The position numbers and the translations under genes were made by a program. Source: Salinicola sp. (GTDB lineage Bacteria; Pseudomonadota; Gammaproteobacteria; Pseudomonadales; Halomonadaceae). From it: a DNA stretch of 64,000 nt. Below, in pieces: positions 9,408 to 17,782 of the stretch (the first letter of the stretch is position 1; every line of letters begins with the position of its first letter). The stretch spans positions 1-64,000 of the forward strand of contig NZNW01000095.1 in assembly GCA_002695065.1 (NCBI GenBank). Reading direction: 5' to 3'. The notes beneath the pieces were generated by a model. The model was not told where the DNA came from, did not search any database, and was given only the letters and a program-made list of their open reading frames with translations.

Positions 9408-10487
9408 TCAGTGGTCTTCCGCGGAGTCGTCGTGCGCCAGCACGCCGCTGGATTCGACCGCGCGACCGATGGCCTGGAAGGTGCGCTCGGCCTCCCGCCG
9501 CGAGGGCGCGCCCCGCAGGCAACTGACGACGACGACCGCTCCCGGTGTCCCGGGGTCGAGAATGCCGGCGTCGCAGAAGCGCGCATACTGGGTTCCGGTT
9601 TTCTGGGCAAAGGGCCACTGCCGCTGGAACCCGGCGGATAGGCGCCGATGGCCCGTGTCGGCACGCTGCATGATCGACAGCAGGGTGGCGGTGGCCGCGG
9701 CGGGTAGCGCCTCGCCCTTGTCGATCCTCTCCAGCATGTCCGCGTAGCGATCCAGCCGACCCGAATTGAGCCCGGTGGCGTAATAGCGCTGGTAGGCTGC
9801 GGCGAGATCGAGCGGTGGAAATTGCTCCCGTCGGCTATCGGTCAACTGTGCGAGCCGGGTCAGGCGCGGTTCGCCGAAGTCGGCCTGTCGCAGGTCGATC
9901 AGTTGCCTGCCGGTCAGCGATTGCGCCTTGGACGTGAAGACGCCGTAGAGATGTCGTCTCACGTCGATCAGGGTGGTAATCGGGCCGATCCCTTCGTCCA
10001 TCAACGATCTCGCCCGGCGATTGACCGCTTCCACTCCCACCCTTCGCATCAACATGTCGGTTGCGGTGTTGTCGCTGTCGATCAGCATTCGCTCGAGCAG
10101 GGTCCGCAGGGGGATCCTGGTGTCGGGGGCGGCCCAGTTGGTGGCGCCCGCGCCGTCGACGTAGTCGCTGGCGTGAAGTGTCATGGTGTCGTCGAGATCG
10201 ACACCGTCACTGGAGATCCGGTCGAGCAACTCCACCGCCACCGGGACCTTGACCAGCGAGGCCCAATACCAGCGCTCCGCGTCGCGCCATCCGACTCGTT
10301 CTCCGTCATCGAGTCGACGAACGTGAACGCCGATCTCCCCTGCGACCGTGTGGTCGCGATAGCGCTGATCGATCACCGCCAGCTGCTTCTCGAGCCGAGC
10401 CTGCCAGGCGTTGGCCAATGTCGGTGGCGCCCAGAGCAGGATGCTGAGGCAGCCGATCAGTACCAGTCGTCGGCGATGACGGATCAT
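9408..10487 (-). CDS. Exported class A beta-lactamase-like serine hydrolase
   Basis: 359 residues with a signal peptide (MIRHRRRLVLIG... cleaved after about PPTLA, residue 25). The penicillin-recognising motifs occur in order: S77-L-V-K80 (SxxK), S138-D-N140 (SDN) and K296-T-G (KTG). I cannot place the omega-loop glutamate of true class A lactamases with confidence, so a D,D-peptidase or other cell-wall hydrolase role is as likely as antibiotic resistance. ATG 10487 was chosen because the signal peptide begins there. It overlaps the stop of the upstream acyltransferase gene by 4 bp (ATGA), which implies translational coupling. Confidence 0.8.
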   Translation of the reverse strand: MIRHRRRLVLIGCLSILLWAPPTLANAWQARLEKQLAVIDQRYRDHTVAGEIGVHVRRLDDGERVGWRDAERWYWASLVKVPVAVELLDRISSDGVDLDDTMTLHASDYVDGAGATNWAAPDTRIPLRTLLERMLIDSDNTATDMLMRRVGVEAVNRRARSLMDEGIGPITTLIDVRRHLYGVFTSKAQSLTGRQLIDLRQADFGEPRLTRLAQLTDSRREQFPPLDLAAAYQRYYATGLNSGRLDRYADMLERIDKGEALPAAATATLLSIMQRADTGHRRLSAGFQRQWPFAQKTGTQYARFCDAGILDPGTPGAVVVVSCLRGAPSRREAERTFQAIGRAVESSGVLAHDDSAEDH

Positions 10488-11674
10488 GAAGCGCCCCGTC
10501 TCGATGTCAGGAAGTGGACCAGTTGGATCCAGCCGGCCGTGGCGGCGATCAGGGCCAGCGTCAGGCCGAGAGCCGTCGAATAGTCGATGTTGTGCCAGTA
10601 ACCGAGCGCGGTGCGGAACAGCAGGAAGATCACGCTGATATGGAAGATGAACGCCTGCAGGGCATCGCTGCCGATCAGGGTCACCGGCCTGAGCCATGTC
10701 GCCAGCGTCTTTCCTCCGACCACGGCGATTGCCAGTAGCGCCAGGGCCCCTCCCAGGCTGAACAGCATGAAGCCGAGAGCCGGCGGGTGCTTCCCGACGT
10801 TACGGGCCAGGGCCGCTAGGGTGTCGTCGAGGGTGGGCAGCGCGAGCCAGAAGAACAGCGCGAACAGCGTCGCGGAGGTGGCTACTAGCGAGGCGATCAG
10901 GACTCGTCTGACAGCGGGGCTTGCGAAGCCGTAGAGCATCCACTCCCCGATCAGCAGGCCCAGCAGCACCAGGGGGCCGCGTGTCAGTTGTCCCCAGACG
11001 TAGTAGTCCGGGTGCTCGACGACCAGCGCCTTGAGCTGCGGCAGCTCCCAGAAATCGAACTCACGAGCGAGCCAGAGGCCGAATCCGGCCATCAGGACCG
11101 GGCTGGCCAGTCGGAGCCAACCGGGAAATCGCTTCCATGCGGAGAGGAACCACGGCATCCAGAGCAGGGCGATGGCGTAGAAACCGAGTATCTCGACGAA
11201 GCTGGGAAAGCGCTGGTACCGAAGCGCGTCGAGGATATCCGCCGTCGGAAAAAGATGGCTCATCTCGACGATCGTGAGGATCTTGTACCAGATCCAGACG
11301 ACCACGCCCCGCTTGATCAGGCCCCAGCGTCGGCGCGGCCAGTCCGGCTCTCCCACGCGGGGCAGGAAGACCACGGCCAGGGCGATACCGAACACGATCA
11401 CGAACAGCGAGGAGGAAAACTTGGTGATCAGATGGATCGGCACGATGCCCCAGTCGGGGAACTGATCGAATGGCAGCAGCCCCTTGATGCCGTGGCTCAG
11501 GATCATCAGCACGACGGCGAAACCGCGGGCCAGGTCGATGGCGTCGATCCGGCCGCCGGCCCTTGGCGCCGCGAACGGACCTCGCCACCAGGGAGTGGCG
11601 GGCGAGGGCATCACGGCGGAAGAGATCGCGGTGGCGTGAGCCGCGGATTGGCCGGCGAGCGTCGTGGGGCACAT
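10484..11674 (-). CDS. Membrane acyltransferase-type protein (DUF1624 / OpgC-like)
   Basis: 396 residues with about ten membrane segments. The opening GGRIDAIDLARGFAVVLMILSHG matches the start of the heparan-alpha-glucosaminide N-acetyltransferase / DUF1624 family, with an Arg and Asp followed by the catalytic-type His of the first helix. Such proteins transfer acyl groups to envelope glycans across the inner membrane; the acceptor here is unknown. It is the first gene of a two-gene unit with the serine hydrolase, joined by an ATGA overlap, which suggests a shared envelope role. The N-terminal 40 residues are hydrophilic and a start at MPSPATPWW is also possible. Confidence 0.7.
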   Translation of the reverse strand: MCPTTLAGQSAAHATAISSAVMPSPATPWWRGPFAAPRAGGRIDAIDLARGFAVVLMILSHGIKGLLPFDQFPDWGIVPIHLITKFSSSLFVIVFGIALAVVFLPRVGEPDWPRRRWGLIKRGVVVWIWYKILTIVEMSHLFPTADILDALRYQRFPSFVEILGFYAIALLWMPWFLSAWKRFPGWLRLASPVLMAGFGLWLAREFDFWELPQLKALVVEHPDYYVWGQLTRGPLVLLGLLIGEWMLYGFASPAVRRVLIASLVATSATLFALFFWLALPTLDDTLAALARNVGKHPPALGFMLFSLGGALALLAIAVVGGKTLATWLRPVTLIGSDALQAFIFHISVIFLLFRTALGYWHNIDYSTALGLTLALIAATAGWIQLVHFLTSRRGAS

Positions 11675-11858
11675 CCCTGTGTCTCCAGGCTGTCACGGGG
11701 CGCCCGAGCGCGGGCGGATCTCGGATTACTGTACCACCTGCCCGCCGGTACTGCTGGCGTGGCGCGCCAGTAATTCCGACCGCGCCACTAGGGTATCGGC
11801 GGCACGTCTCGTTATACTGGGCGCCAAATCATGGTGTGACCGTTGCAAGGAGAGATTC

Positions 11859-12662
11859 GTGATCGAGGGCATCAAGCATATCGTGGCCGTCGCTTCCGGC
11901 AAGGGCGGTGTCGGCAAGTCGACCGTCACCGCCAATCTGGCGTTGGCGATGGCAGCGGAAGGCTACCGCGTGGGCCTTCTCGACGCCGACATCTACGGTC
12001 CGAGCCAGGCGCGGATGCTGGGGCTGCCGGAGAACACCCGCCCCGAGGTGATCGACGAGAAGAGCATGAAGCCGGTGATGGCACATGGCATCCAGGCGAT
12101 GTCGATGGCGTTCATGGTGGATATCAATCAGCCCATGGTGTGGCGTGGGCCGATGGTCTCCGGTGCCTTCCAGCAGCTGCTCAACCAGACGCTGTGGGAC
12201 GATCTCGACTTCCTGTTCATCGACATGCCGCCGGGCACCGGCGACATCCAGTTGACCCTGGCCCAGAAAGTGCCGGTGGATGGCGCGGTGATCGTCACCA
12301 CGCCGCAGGACATCGCGCTGCTGGACGCACGCAAGGGCATCGAGATGTTTCGCAAGGTCAACGTGCCGGTACTGGGCGTGGTGGAGAACATGAGCCTGCA
12401 CGTCTGTTCGAATTGCGGCCATAGCGAGCCGATCTTCGGCGCCGGTGGGGGCGAGCGCATTGCCGAGCAGTACGGCACCCAGCTGCTGGGCCAGCTTCCG
12501 CTGCGGCTGTCGATCCGCGAGCAGGCCGATGGTGGCAAGCCCAGCGTGGTGGCCGAGCCGGATGGCGAAGTCGCCGCCACGTTTCGTGCCATGGCCCGCA
12601 CGGTCGCCAGCGGTGTCGCCGGGCAAGACACCGCTGGCCCCTCGATTTCATTCAGCGACTGA
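11859..12662 (+). CDS. apbC: Iron-sulfur cluster carrier protein ApbC/Mrp
   Basis: A 267-residue MinD/Mrp-type P-loop ATPase. The deviant Walker A SGKGGVGKST is at residues 13-22 and the cluster-binding CSNC motif is near 182-185. Family function: carries and transfers [4Fe-4S] clusters in the cytosol. It lacks the N-terminal MIP18/DUF59 domain present in the 369-residue E. coli Mrp, a short form seen in many bacteria. The GTG start at 11859 is set by AAGGAGA (11847-11853) five bases upstream. dcd follows 226 bp later. Confidence 0.93.
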   Translation: MIEGIKHIVAVASGKGGVGKSTVTANLALAMAAEGYRVGLLDADIYGPSQARMLGLPENTRPEVIDEKSMKPVMAHGIQAMSMAFMVDINQPMVWRGPMVSGAFQQLLNQTLWDDLDFLFIDMPPGTGDIQLTLAQKVPVDGAVIVTTPQDIALLDARKGIEMFRKVNVPVLGVVENMSLHVCSNCGHSEPIFGAGGGERIAEQYGTQLLGQLPLRLSIREQADGGKPSVVAEPDGEVAATFRAMARTVASGVAGQDTAGPSISFSD

Positions 12663-12888
12663 TCCCGTTCGGCGCCCGAGCCGCCGCCTGCCTCGTCCTG
12701 TCGGGGCTGGCGGCTTCGGGCAGACGCGCCTTCCCGCCATTTTCGGTGGAGGTTCCCCTTGGGCGGGCGTTTTCGGGCGCGTCGTTTCCTTCACGGAAGC
12801 GGGCCGCTATCATGTCGCCCACCGATAAGTTTCCCCGATGATTTCACGACGTCGTGACGACGTCTGCCCCTGTCTCAAGGACGCCTGC

Positions 12889-13455
12889 ATGAGCATTAAA
12901 TCCGACAAGTGGATTCGCCGTATGGCGGAGCAGGAGGGCATGATCGAGCCGTTCGAAGCCGATCAGGTCCGCCACGTGAACAACCAGCGCGTGATTTCCT
13001 ACGGTACGTCCAGCTACGGTTACGATGTGCGCTGTGCCGACGAGTTCAAGGTGTTCACCAATATCCACTCGGCGATTGTCGATCCCAAGGCGTTCGACGA
13101 GAAGAGTTTCGTCGACATCAAGGGCGACGCCTGCGTGATCCCTCCCAACTCGTTCGCCCTGGCGCGCACGGTGGAGTATTTCCGTATTCCGCGCAGCGTG
13201 CTGACGATCTGTCTGGGCAAGTCGACCTACGCGCGCTGCGGCATCATCGTCAACGTGACGCCGCTGGAGCCGGAGTGGGAAGGGCATGTCACCCTGGAGT
13301 TCTCCAATACCACCAATCTGCCGGCTCGGATCTACGCCAACGAAGGCGTGGCGCAGATGCTGTTTCTGGAATCCGACGAGGTCTGCGACGTCTCCTACAA
13401 GGATCGCGGCGGCAAGTACATGGGGCAGCGCGGTGTAACGCTACCGCGCACCTGA
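12889..13455 (+). CDS. dcd: dCTP deaminase
   Basis: A 188-residue homotrimeric cytosolic enzyme that turns dCTP into dUTP for dTMP synthesis. The family core is intact: [33 protein letters not shown] and the catalytic region [33 protein letters not shown] with its essential glutamate. ATG 12889 ([13 protein letters not shown]) is preceded by AAGGA at good spacing; the frame is open further upstream but without a ribosome site. A long palindromic element follows immediately. Confidence 0.97.
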   Translation: MSIKSDKWIRRMAEQEGMIEPFEADQVRHVNNQRVISYGTSSYGYDVRCADEFKVFTNIHSAIVDPKAFDEKSFVDIKGDACVIPPNSFALARTVEYFRIPRSVLTICLGKSTYARCGIIVNVTPLEPEWEGHVTLEFSNTTNLPARIYANEGVAQMLFLESDEVCDVSYKDRGGKYMGQRGVTLPRT

Positions 13456-13458
13456 AAG

Positions 13459-13584
13459 AACTACCTGCGTTGACAATACTGCGTCAAAAACGGCCTTAAA
13501 ATGCTCATTTACAAACTCGTAAACTGCGCTTTTTCGGCCGTTTTCTCCTTGTCTTGCCTGCCTCGCTTACGTTCTTCGGTAGTT
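13459..13584. repeat. 126-bp nested palindromic element between dcd and the aldo-keto reductase gene
   Basis: Four nested inverted repeats share one centre: AACTACC (13459-13465) with GGTAGTT (13578-13584), GACAA (13472-13476) with TTGTC (13549-13553), AAAACGGCC (13487-13495) with GGCCGTTTT (13536-13544), and TTTAC (13508-13512) with GTAAA (13519-13523). It is richer in A+T than its surroundings and contains no gene. It fills the gap between convergent genes, so it may act as a bidirectional terminator, or be a mobile palindromic repeat (MITE/REP-like). Confidence 0.7.
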
Positions 13585-13593
13585 AGCTGATTA

Positions 13594-14682
13594 TCATGAA
13601 GCCGAGCGGTCGTCGGTACGATTCCTGATGGTCTCGCCGAAACCGTCCAAGAACGGCTTCTCCGCCGGATCGAGTCGATCCATGCCGGAGACCACCCGAT
13701 GCCAGTAGGGATAGAGCGGTGCCGGACGGGTCAGCCGTTCGAGACGCTGGTGCTCCTCCTGGCTCAGTTCGAGGTCGGCGGCGGCGAGGTTGTCGCGCAG
13801 GTGCTCCTCGCTGCGGGCGCCCACGATCAGCGAGGTAACGCCCGGGCGATCCTTGAGCCACGCGAGGCAGGCCCGCGGGATCGAGCAGTTGTGGGCCTCG
13901 CCGATGGCGGCCAGCGCCTCAATGATGTCGTAGGCGCGCTCCATGTCGTGGACATAGGGCTCCGGCCAGCCGTTGCCCTGACGGGTGTCCGGCGGCGTCT
14001 TCTGGCCTCGGCGGACCTTCCCGGTCAGGAAGCCTTCGCCCAGCGGTCCCCAGATCAGCGAGCCGAGGTTCTGGTCCAGCGCCAGTGGCATCAGCTCGTA
14101 CTCCGCCTCGCGGGACTCCGGCGTGTAGTAGATCTGCTGGCTGATCGGCTTGTTGAAACCGTGGAGTTCGGCCTTGCCGAGGGTCTTCATCATCTGCCAA
14201 CCGGTGTAGTTGGACGTGCCCCAGTAGCGTACCTTGCCGCTGGAGACCAGATGGTGCATCGCCTCCAGCGTCTCCTCGATGGGGGTGACGCCATCCCAGT
14301 TGTGCAACTGATAAAGGTCGATATGGTCGGTGCCGAGCCGCTCCAGGCTGGCCTCGACGGCGCGGATCAGGTGGTATCGCGAAGCACCGCTGGCGTTGGG
14401 GTCGTCGCCGAGCGGGCTTCTTCCCTTGGTGGCAAGAATGATGTCGTTGCGCTTGCCGCCCAGCGCCTTGCCGGTGATCTCCTCGGCCAGGCCCATCGAG
14501 TAGAGATCGGCGGTGTCGATCAGGTTGACGCCGGCATCGAAGGCGATGTCGAGCAGCTTCCTGGCGCCCTTGACGTCGACGCTCGCGGCCTTCTCGAAAC
14601 CGTTGGCGCCACCGAAGGGCACCGTACCCAGCGTCAACGTCGACACCATCAGTCCTGAATTGCCCAGCGGACGATAATCCAT
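13594..14682 (-). CDS. Aldo/keto reductase
   Basis: 362-residue cytosolic NADPH-dependent oxidoreductase of the AKR TIM-barrel family. Visible features are the opening MDYRPLGNSGLMVSTLTLGT, the catalytic Asp and Tyr in NLIDTADLYSMGLAEE, the lysine in IILATKGR, YQLHNWDG with the catalytic-type His, and the nucleotide-binding SLIVGARSEEHLRDNL near residues 280-295. The substrate is unknown; the length and the FGG insertion fit the YajO/Tas-like or potassium-channel-beta-like groups. The start at 14682 follows a GGAGGAGAAG sequence. It stands alone, 172 bp after purN. Confidence 0.88.
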   Translation of the reverse strand: MDYRPLGNSGLMVSTLTLGTVPFGGANGFEKAASVDVKGARKLLDIAFDAGVNLIDTADLYSMGLAEEITGKALGGKRNDIILATKGRSPLGDDPNASGASRYHLIRAVEASLERLGTDHIDLYQLHNWDGVTPIEETLEAMHHLVSSGKVRYWGTSNYTGWQMMKTLGKAELHGFNKPISQQIYYTPESREAEYELMPLALDQNLGSLIWGPLGEGFLTGKVRRGQKTPPDTRQGNGWPEPYVHDMERAYDIIEALAAIGEAHNCSIPRACLAWLKDRPGVTSLIVGARSEEHLRDNLAAADLELSQEEHQRLERLTRPAPLYPYWHRVVSGMDRLDPAEKPFLDGFGETIRNRTDDRSAS

Positions 14683-14854
14683 ATCGCTTCTCCTCCTTGC
14701 TTGCCGAAACAGTGGCCGACTGAAACGATTCGCCCGGCGAGGCGCCGGGCGATTGCGTCATGTCAGTCTGGCAAAGATTGGCGTCAGGGCAAGCCAGGGG
14801 AGAGGCCAATGGCAACGGCGCGACCGCGGTACGCCGGAACCGGCGCGCGAGGGG

Positions 14855-15607
14855 TCAGTCGTCGAGATCCTCGTCCAGCTCTTCGGCGGCGTCGGCGTGG
14901 GACATACGAAGGCCCGTCGGCGGCAACGGCATGTTGTCCAGTGCCACCTTGCCATCGGGCGACAGCTTGATCCGGCCTTCCAGGAACCAGCGTACCGCAA
15001 TGGGATAGATCAAGTGCTCGCGGGCATGGACCTTTTCGATCAGGGCGTCGATGTCCTGATCCGGTTCGACGTTGACCACGGCCTGGATCACCACCGGCCC
15101 GCCGTCGAGTTCCTCGGTGACGAAGTGCACGCTGACGCCATGCTCCGAGACACCGTCGGCCAGCGCGCGCCGGTGCGTATCCAGACCCTGGTAGGCGGGG
15201 AGCAGCGAGGGGTGGATGTTGAGCATGCGCCCACGGTAGTGATCGACGAAAGCGGGCGTGAGGATGCGCATGAAGCCCGCCAGCACCACCAGGTGAGGTT
15301 CGTGGCGGTCGATGACCTTGATCAGCGCGGCGTCGAAGGCTTCGCGGGAGTCATACTCGCGATGGGGCAGGGCGACGGCGTCGACGCCGGCATCCCTGGC
15401 GCGCTTGAGACCGTAGGCATCGGCCTTGTTGGAGACCACGGCGACGATCTCGCCGCCACCGAGCTCCTCGTGCTGCTGGGCGTCCAGCAGGGCCTGCAGG
15501 TTGCTGCCGTTGCCGGAGATCAGCACCACCACCCGCGGCTTTTCGGCCGCGGCGGCCTCGAAATCGTTCAGCGTATCGTGCTGCTGTGAAGGATAGTCAC
15601 CGCTCAT
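14855..15607 (-). CDS. purN: Phosphoribosylglycinamide formyltransferase (GART 1)
   Basis: 250 residues; step 3 of purine synthesis, transferring a formyl group from 10-formyl-THF to GAR. The motifs [12 protein letters not shown] (substrate phosphate loop) and [22 protein letters not shown] with the catalytic Asn-His pair are clear, and the catalytic Asp lies in the DGGPVVIQ region. It has an N-terminal extension of about 25 residues and an acidic tail (EELDEDLDD) compared with the 212-residue E. coli enzyme. Its ATG overlaps the purM stop by 4 bp (ATGA), the usual purMN operon. Confidence 0.97.
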   Translation of the reverse strand: MSGDYPSQQHDTLNDFEAAAAEKPRVVVLISGNGSNLQALLDAQQHEELGGGEIVAVVSNKADAYGLKRARDAGVDAVALPHREYDSREAFDAALIKVIDRHEPHLVVLAGFMRILTPAFVDHYRGRMLNIHPSLLPAYQGLDTHRRALADGVSEHGVSVHFVTEELDGGPVVIQAVVNVEPDQDIDALIEKVHAREHLIYPIAVRWFLEGRIKLSPDGKVALDNMPLPPTGLRMSHADAAEELDEDLDD

Positions 15608-16698
15608 GCCGGCAGATTCTCCAGCTGCACGGCCTCGGCGCCATCACGGCGGGCGACGATATCGCCCAGCCGATAGACCTTTTCACCGCTGGCCTCGAGA
15701 TGGGCGATGGCCTGGTCGGCCTGGTCGCGATCGATCGCGATGACCATGCCGATGCCGCAGTTGAGTACGCGATACATCTCACGCTCTTCCACATTGCCCT
15801 GCTGCTGCAGCCAGTCGAAGATGGCCGGACGTTGCCAGCGGGTGACATCGATCCGGGCCGCCAGATCGTCCGGCAACACGCGCGGCACGTTCTCGAGCAG
15901 GCCGCCGCCGGTGATGTGGGAGAGGGCGTGCACGTCGACGCCGCCGGAACGGATCAGCGACAGCAGCGGCTTGACGTAGATGCGGGTCGGTGCCATCAGC
16001 AGGTCGGCCAGCGGCTTGCCGTCGAGGGTCTCGTCGAGCTTGCCGCCACCGACTTCGAGGATCTTGCGGATCAGCGAGTAGCCGTTGGAGTGCGGCCCCG
16101 AGGAGGCCAGCCCCAGCAGCACGTCGCCTGCGCCGACCTTGCTGCCGTCGAGGATCTCGGACTTCTCGACCACGCCCACGCAGAAGCCCGCCAGGTCGTA
16201 GTCGCTGCCCTCGTACATGCCGGGCATCTCCGCCGTCTCGCCCCCCACCAGCGCGCAACCCGCCTGGCTGCAGCCCTCGCCGATACCGGTGACGACGTCG
16301 GCGGCAATATCCACGTCCAGCTTGCCGGTGGCGTAATAGTCGAGGAACTGCAGGGGCTCGGCACCGGCGACGATCAGGTCGTTGACGCACATGGCGACGA
16401 GGTCGATGCCGATGGTGTCATGGCGACCCAGGTCCATGGCCAGGCGCAGCTTGGTGCCGACGCCGTCGGTGCCGGACACCAGCACCGGCTGGCGGTAGCC
16501 GCTGGGGATTTCACACAGCGCACCGAAGCCGCCGAGCCCACCCATGACTTCCGGACGCGAGGTGCGCTTGGCGACGCCCTTGATTCTCTCGACCAGCGCA
16601 TTGCCGGCATCGATGTCGACGCCGGCGTCACGATAGGTCAGGGAGTGCCGGCCAGACGAACCGGGCGCGTTCGGTGTGTCGGAAGAGGAGCGCGTCAT
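15604..16698 (-). CDS. purM: Phosphoribosylformylglycinamidine cyclo-ligase (AIR synthetase)
   Basis: 364 residues; ATP-dependent cyclisation of FGAM to AIR, step 5 of purine synthesis. Family markers are [36 protein letters not shown] (substrate/ATP loop), [11 protein letters not shown] and the late [16 protein letters not shown]. The start ATG 16698 ([10 protein letters not shown]) is preceded by AAAGG; the reading frame extends 72 codons upstream but that part is low complexity and lies outside family length. First gene of the purMN operon and divergent from the hda region. Confidence 0.97.
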   Translation of the reverse strand: MTRSSSDTPNAPGSSGRHSLTYRDAGVDIDAGNALVERIKGVAKRTSRPEVMGGLGGFGALCEIPSGYRQPVLVSGTDGVGTKLRLAMDLGRHDTIGIDLVAMCVNDLIVAGAEPLQFLDYYATGKLDVDIAADVVTGIGEGCSQAGCALVGGETAEMPGMYEGSDYDLAGFCVGVVEKSEILDGSKVGAGDVLLGLASSGPHSNGYSLIRKILEVGGGKLDETLDGKPLADLLMAPTRIYVKPLLSLIRSGGVDVHALSHITGGGLLENVPRVLPDDLAARIDVTRWQRPAIFDWLQQQGNVEEREMYRVLNCGIGMVIAIDRDQADQAIAHLEASGEKVYRLGDIVARRDGAEAVQLENLPA

Positions 16699-16789
16699 GG
16701 GAGGACCTTTCTGAATGGGGATGATGTTCGGCGGGGCGCATTGTAGCATTGCTTCATTGAGGGAACAGCCGAAGGGCGACGAGAGCGCG

Positions 16790-16996
16790 ATGACAACACA
16801 GCAAATCTGGAGCGTGATCGGGGTTGCACCGGCGATCTGGCTGTCTGCCCCGCCGGCGCCGGTGGCGACGCCGTTCCCCGTCGGCGCGATCGGAGGGGTG
16901 GTCGCGGCCGCCATGGGGGGTTGCTTGCCGTTTCGTGGCCGGCCGAAAAGCGTCTACGTCGTCCGGGACCCTCGCGGGGGGAGCGTATCAGCATGA
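16790..16996 (+). CDS. Possible small hydrophobic protein coupled to hda
   Basis: A 68-codon open frame rich in Pro, Ala, Val and Gly (one possible membrane segment about residues 8-45) that matches no family I know. Its TGA stop overlaps the hda ATG by four bases (ATGA), which would allow translational coupling; only a weak purine stretch lies upstream. It may simply be leader sequence. The rest of the purM-hda gap (294 bp in all) shows nothing else. Confidence 0.3.
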   Translation: MTTQQIWSVIGVAPAIWLSAPPAPVATPFPVGAIGGVVAAAMGGCLPFRGRPKSVYVVRDPRGGSVSA

Positions 16997-17694
16997 GCGT
17001 CGGGCCGTCACAACTCCCGCTGGGTGTCGGTCTCCGCGACGATGCGACTCTCGCCAACTACTTGCCGGGCGACAATGCGTCGCTGGTGTCGCATCTGACC
17101 GGGCAGCTGCAAGAGGGCGGTGAAGCGTTCCTCTACCTGTGGGGGGGCGAGGGCGTGGGTTGCAGCCACCTGCTGCAGGCGGCTTGCCACCAGGCGGATG
17201 CCCAGGGCAAGCGCGCGCTCTATCTCCCGCTGGATACATTGGGGCACTTCCCGCCCGACATTCTCGAAGAGCCGGAGCGTCTCGACCTGCTGGCCATCGA
17301 TGACCTGCAACTGGTAGTGGGGCGCAAGCGCTGGGAGGAGGCGCTGTTCCACGGCTTCAACCGCTTGCGCGATGCCGGCAAACGGCTGGTGATCGCTGCC
17401 GACCGGTCGCCGCGTCAACTCGAGGTCAAGCTGCCGGACCTGGCCTCCCGCCTGAGCTGGGGTATGGTGTTCCATGTCCAGCCGCTGGACGACGCTCAGC
17501 GGCTGGCCGCCCTCCAGCTCCGGGCCAGGGTTCGCGGAATGGAACTGCCGGCGGAAGTGGGACGGTATATCCTCCATCGCGGGCCGCGCCAGTTGGATCC
17601 GCTGTTCGAGATCCTTTCTAGGCTCGATCGCGCCTCGCTGTCCGCCAAGCGCAAGCTGACCATTCCCTTCGTCAAACAGGCGCTGGAGTGGTGA
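16993..17694 (+). CDS. hda: DnaA regulatory inactivator Hda
   Basis: 233-residue AAA+ protein that, bound to the DNA-loaded beta clamp, stimulates ATP hydrolysis by DnaA after initiation (RIDA). The N-terminal SQLPLGV is the clamp-binding peptide. The nucleotide loop GGEGVGCSHLLQA, the Walker B LLAIDDLQLV and the sensor/arginine-finger region DLASRLSWG are present, and the length fits the family. The start ATG 16993 places the clamp motif at residues 6-10. A SulP transporter follows 88 bp later on the same strand. Confidence 0.95.
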   Translation: MSVGPSQLPLGVGLRDDATLANYLPGDNASLVSHLTGQLQEGGEAFLYLWGGEGVGCSHLLQAACHQADAQGKRALYLPLDTLGHFPPDILEEPERLDLLAIDDLQLVVGRKRWEEALFHGFNRLRDAGKRLVIAADRSPRQLEVKLPDLASRLSWGMVFHVQPLDDAQRLAALQLRARVRGMELPAEVGRYILHRGPRQLDPLFEILSRLDRASLSAKRKLTIPFVKQALEW

Positions 17695-17782
17695 GCCGAG
17701 CCGGTCGGTCGTCGTACTGTAACGCACGCTGTTGACACCGATATCGGGCCCCGGTAGCGGGAATTCGACTCAAGGATCCCTT

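Noticed and set aside
11859-12662. ApbC/Mrp looking truncated at the N-terminus
   Set aside because: The ribosome site at 11847-11853 and the P-loop at residue 14 show a natural short form without the MIP18 domain, not a broken gene.
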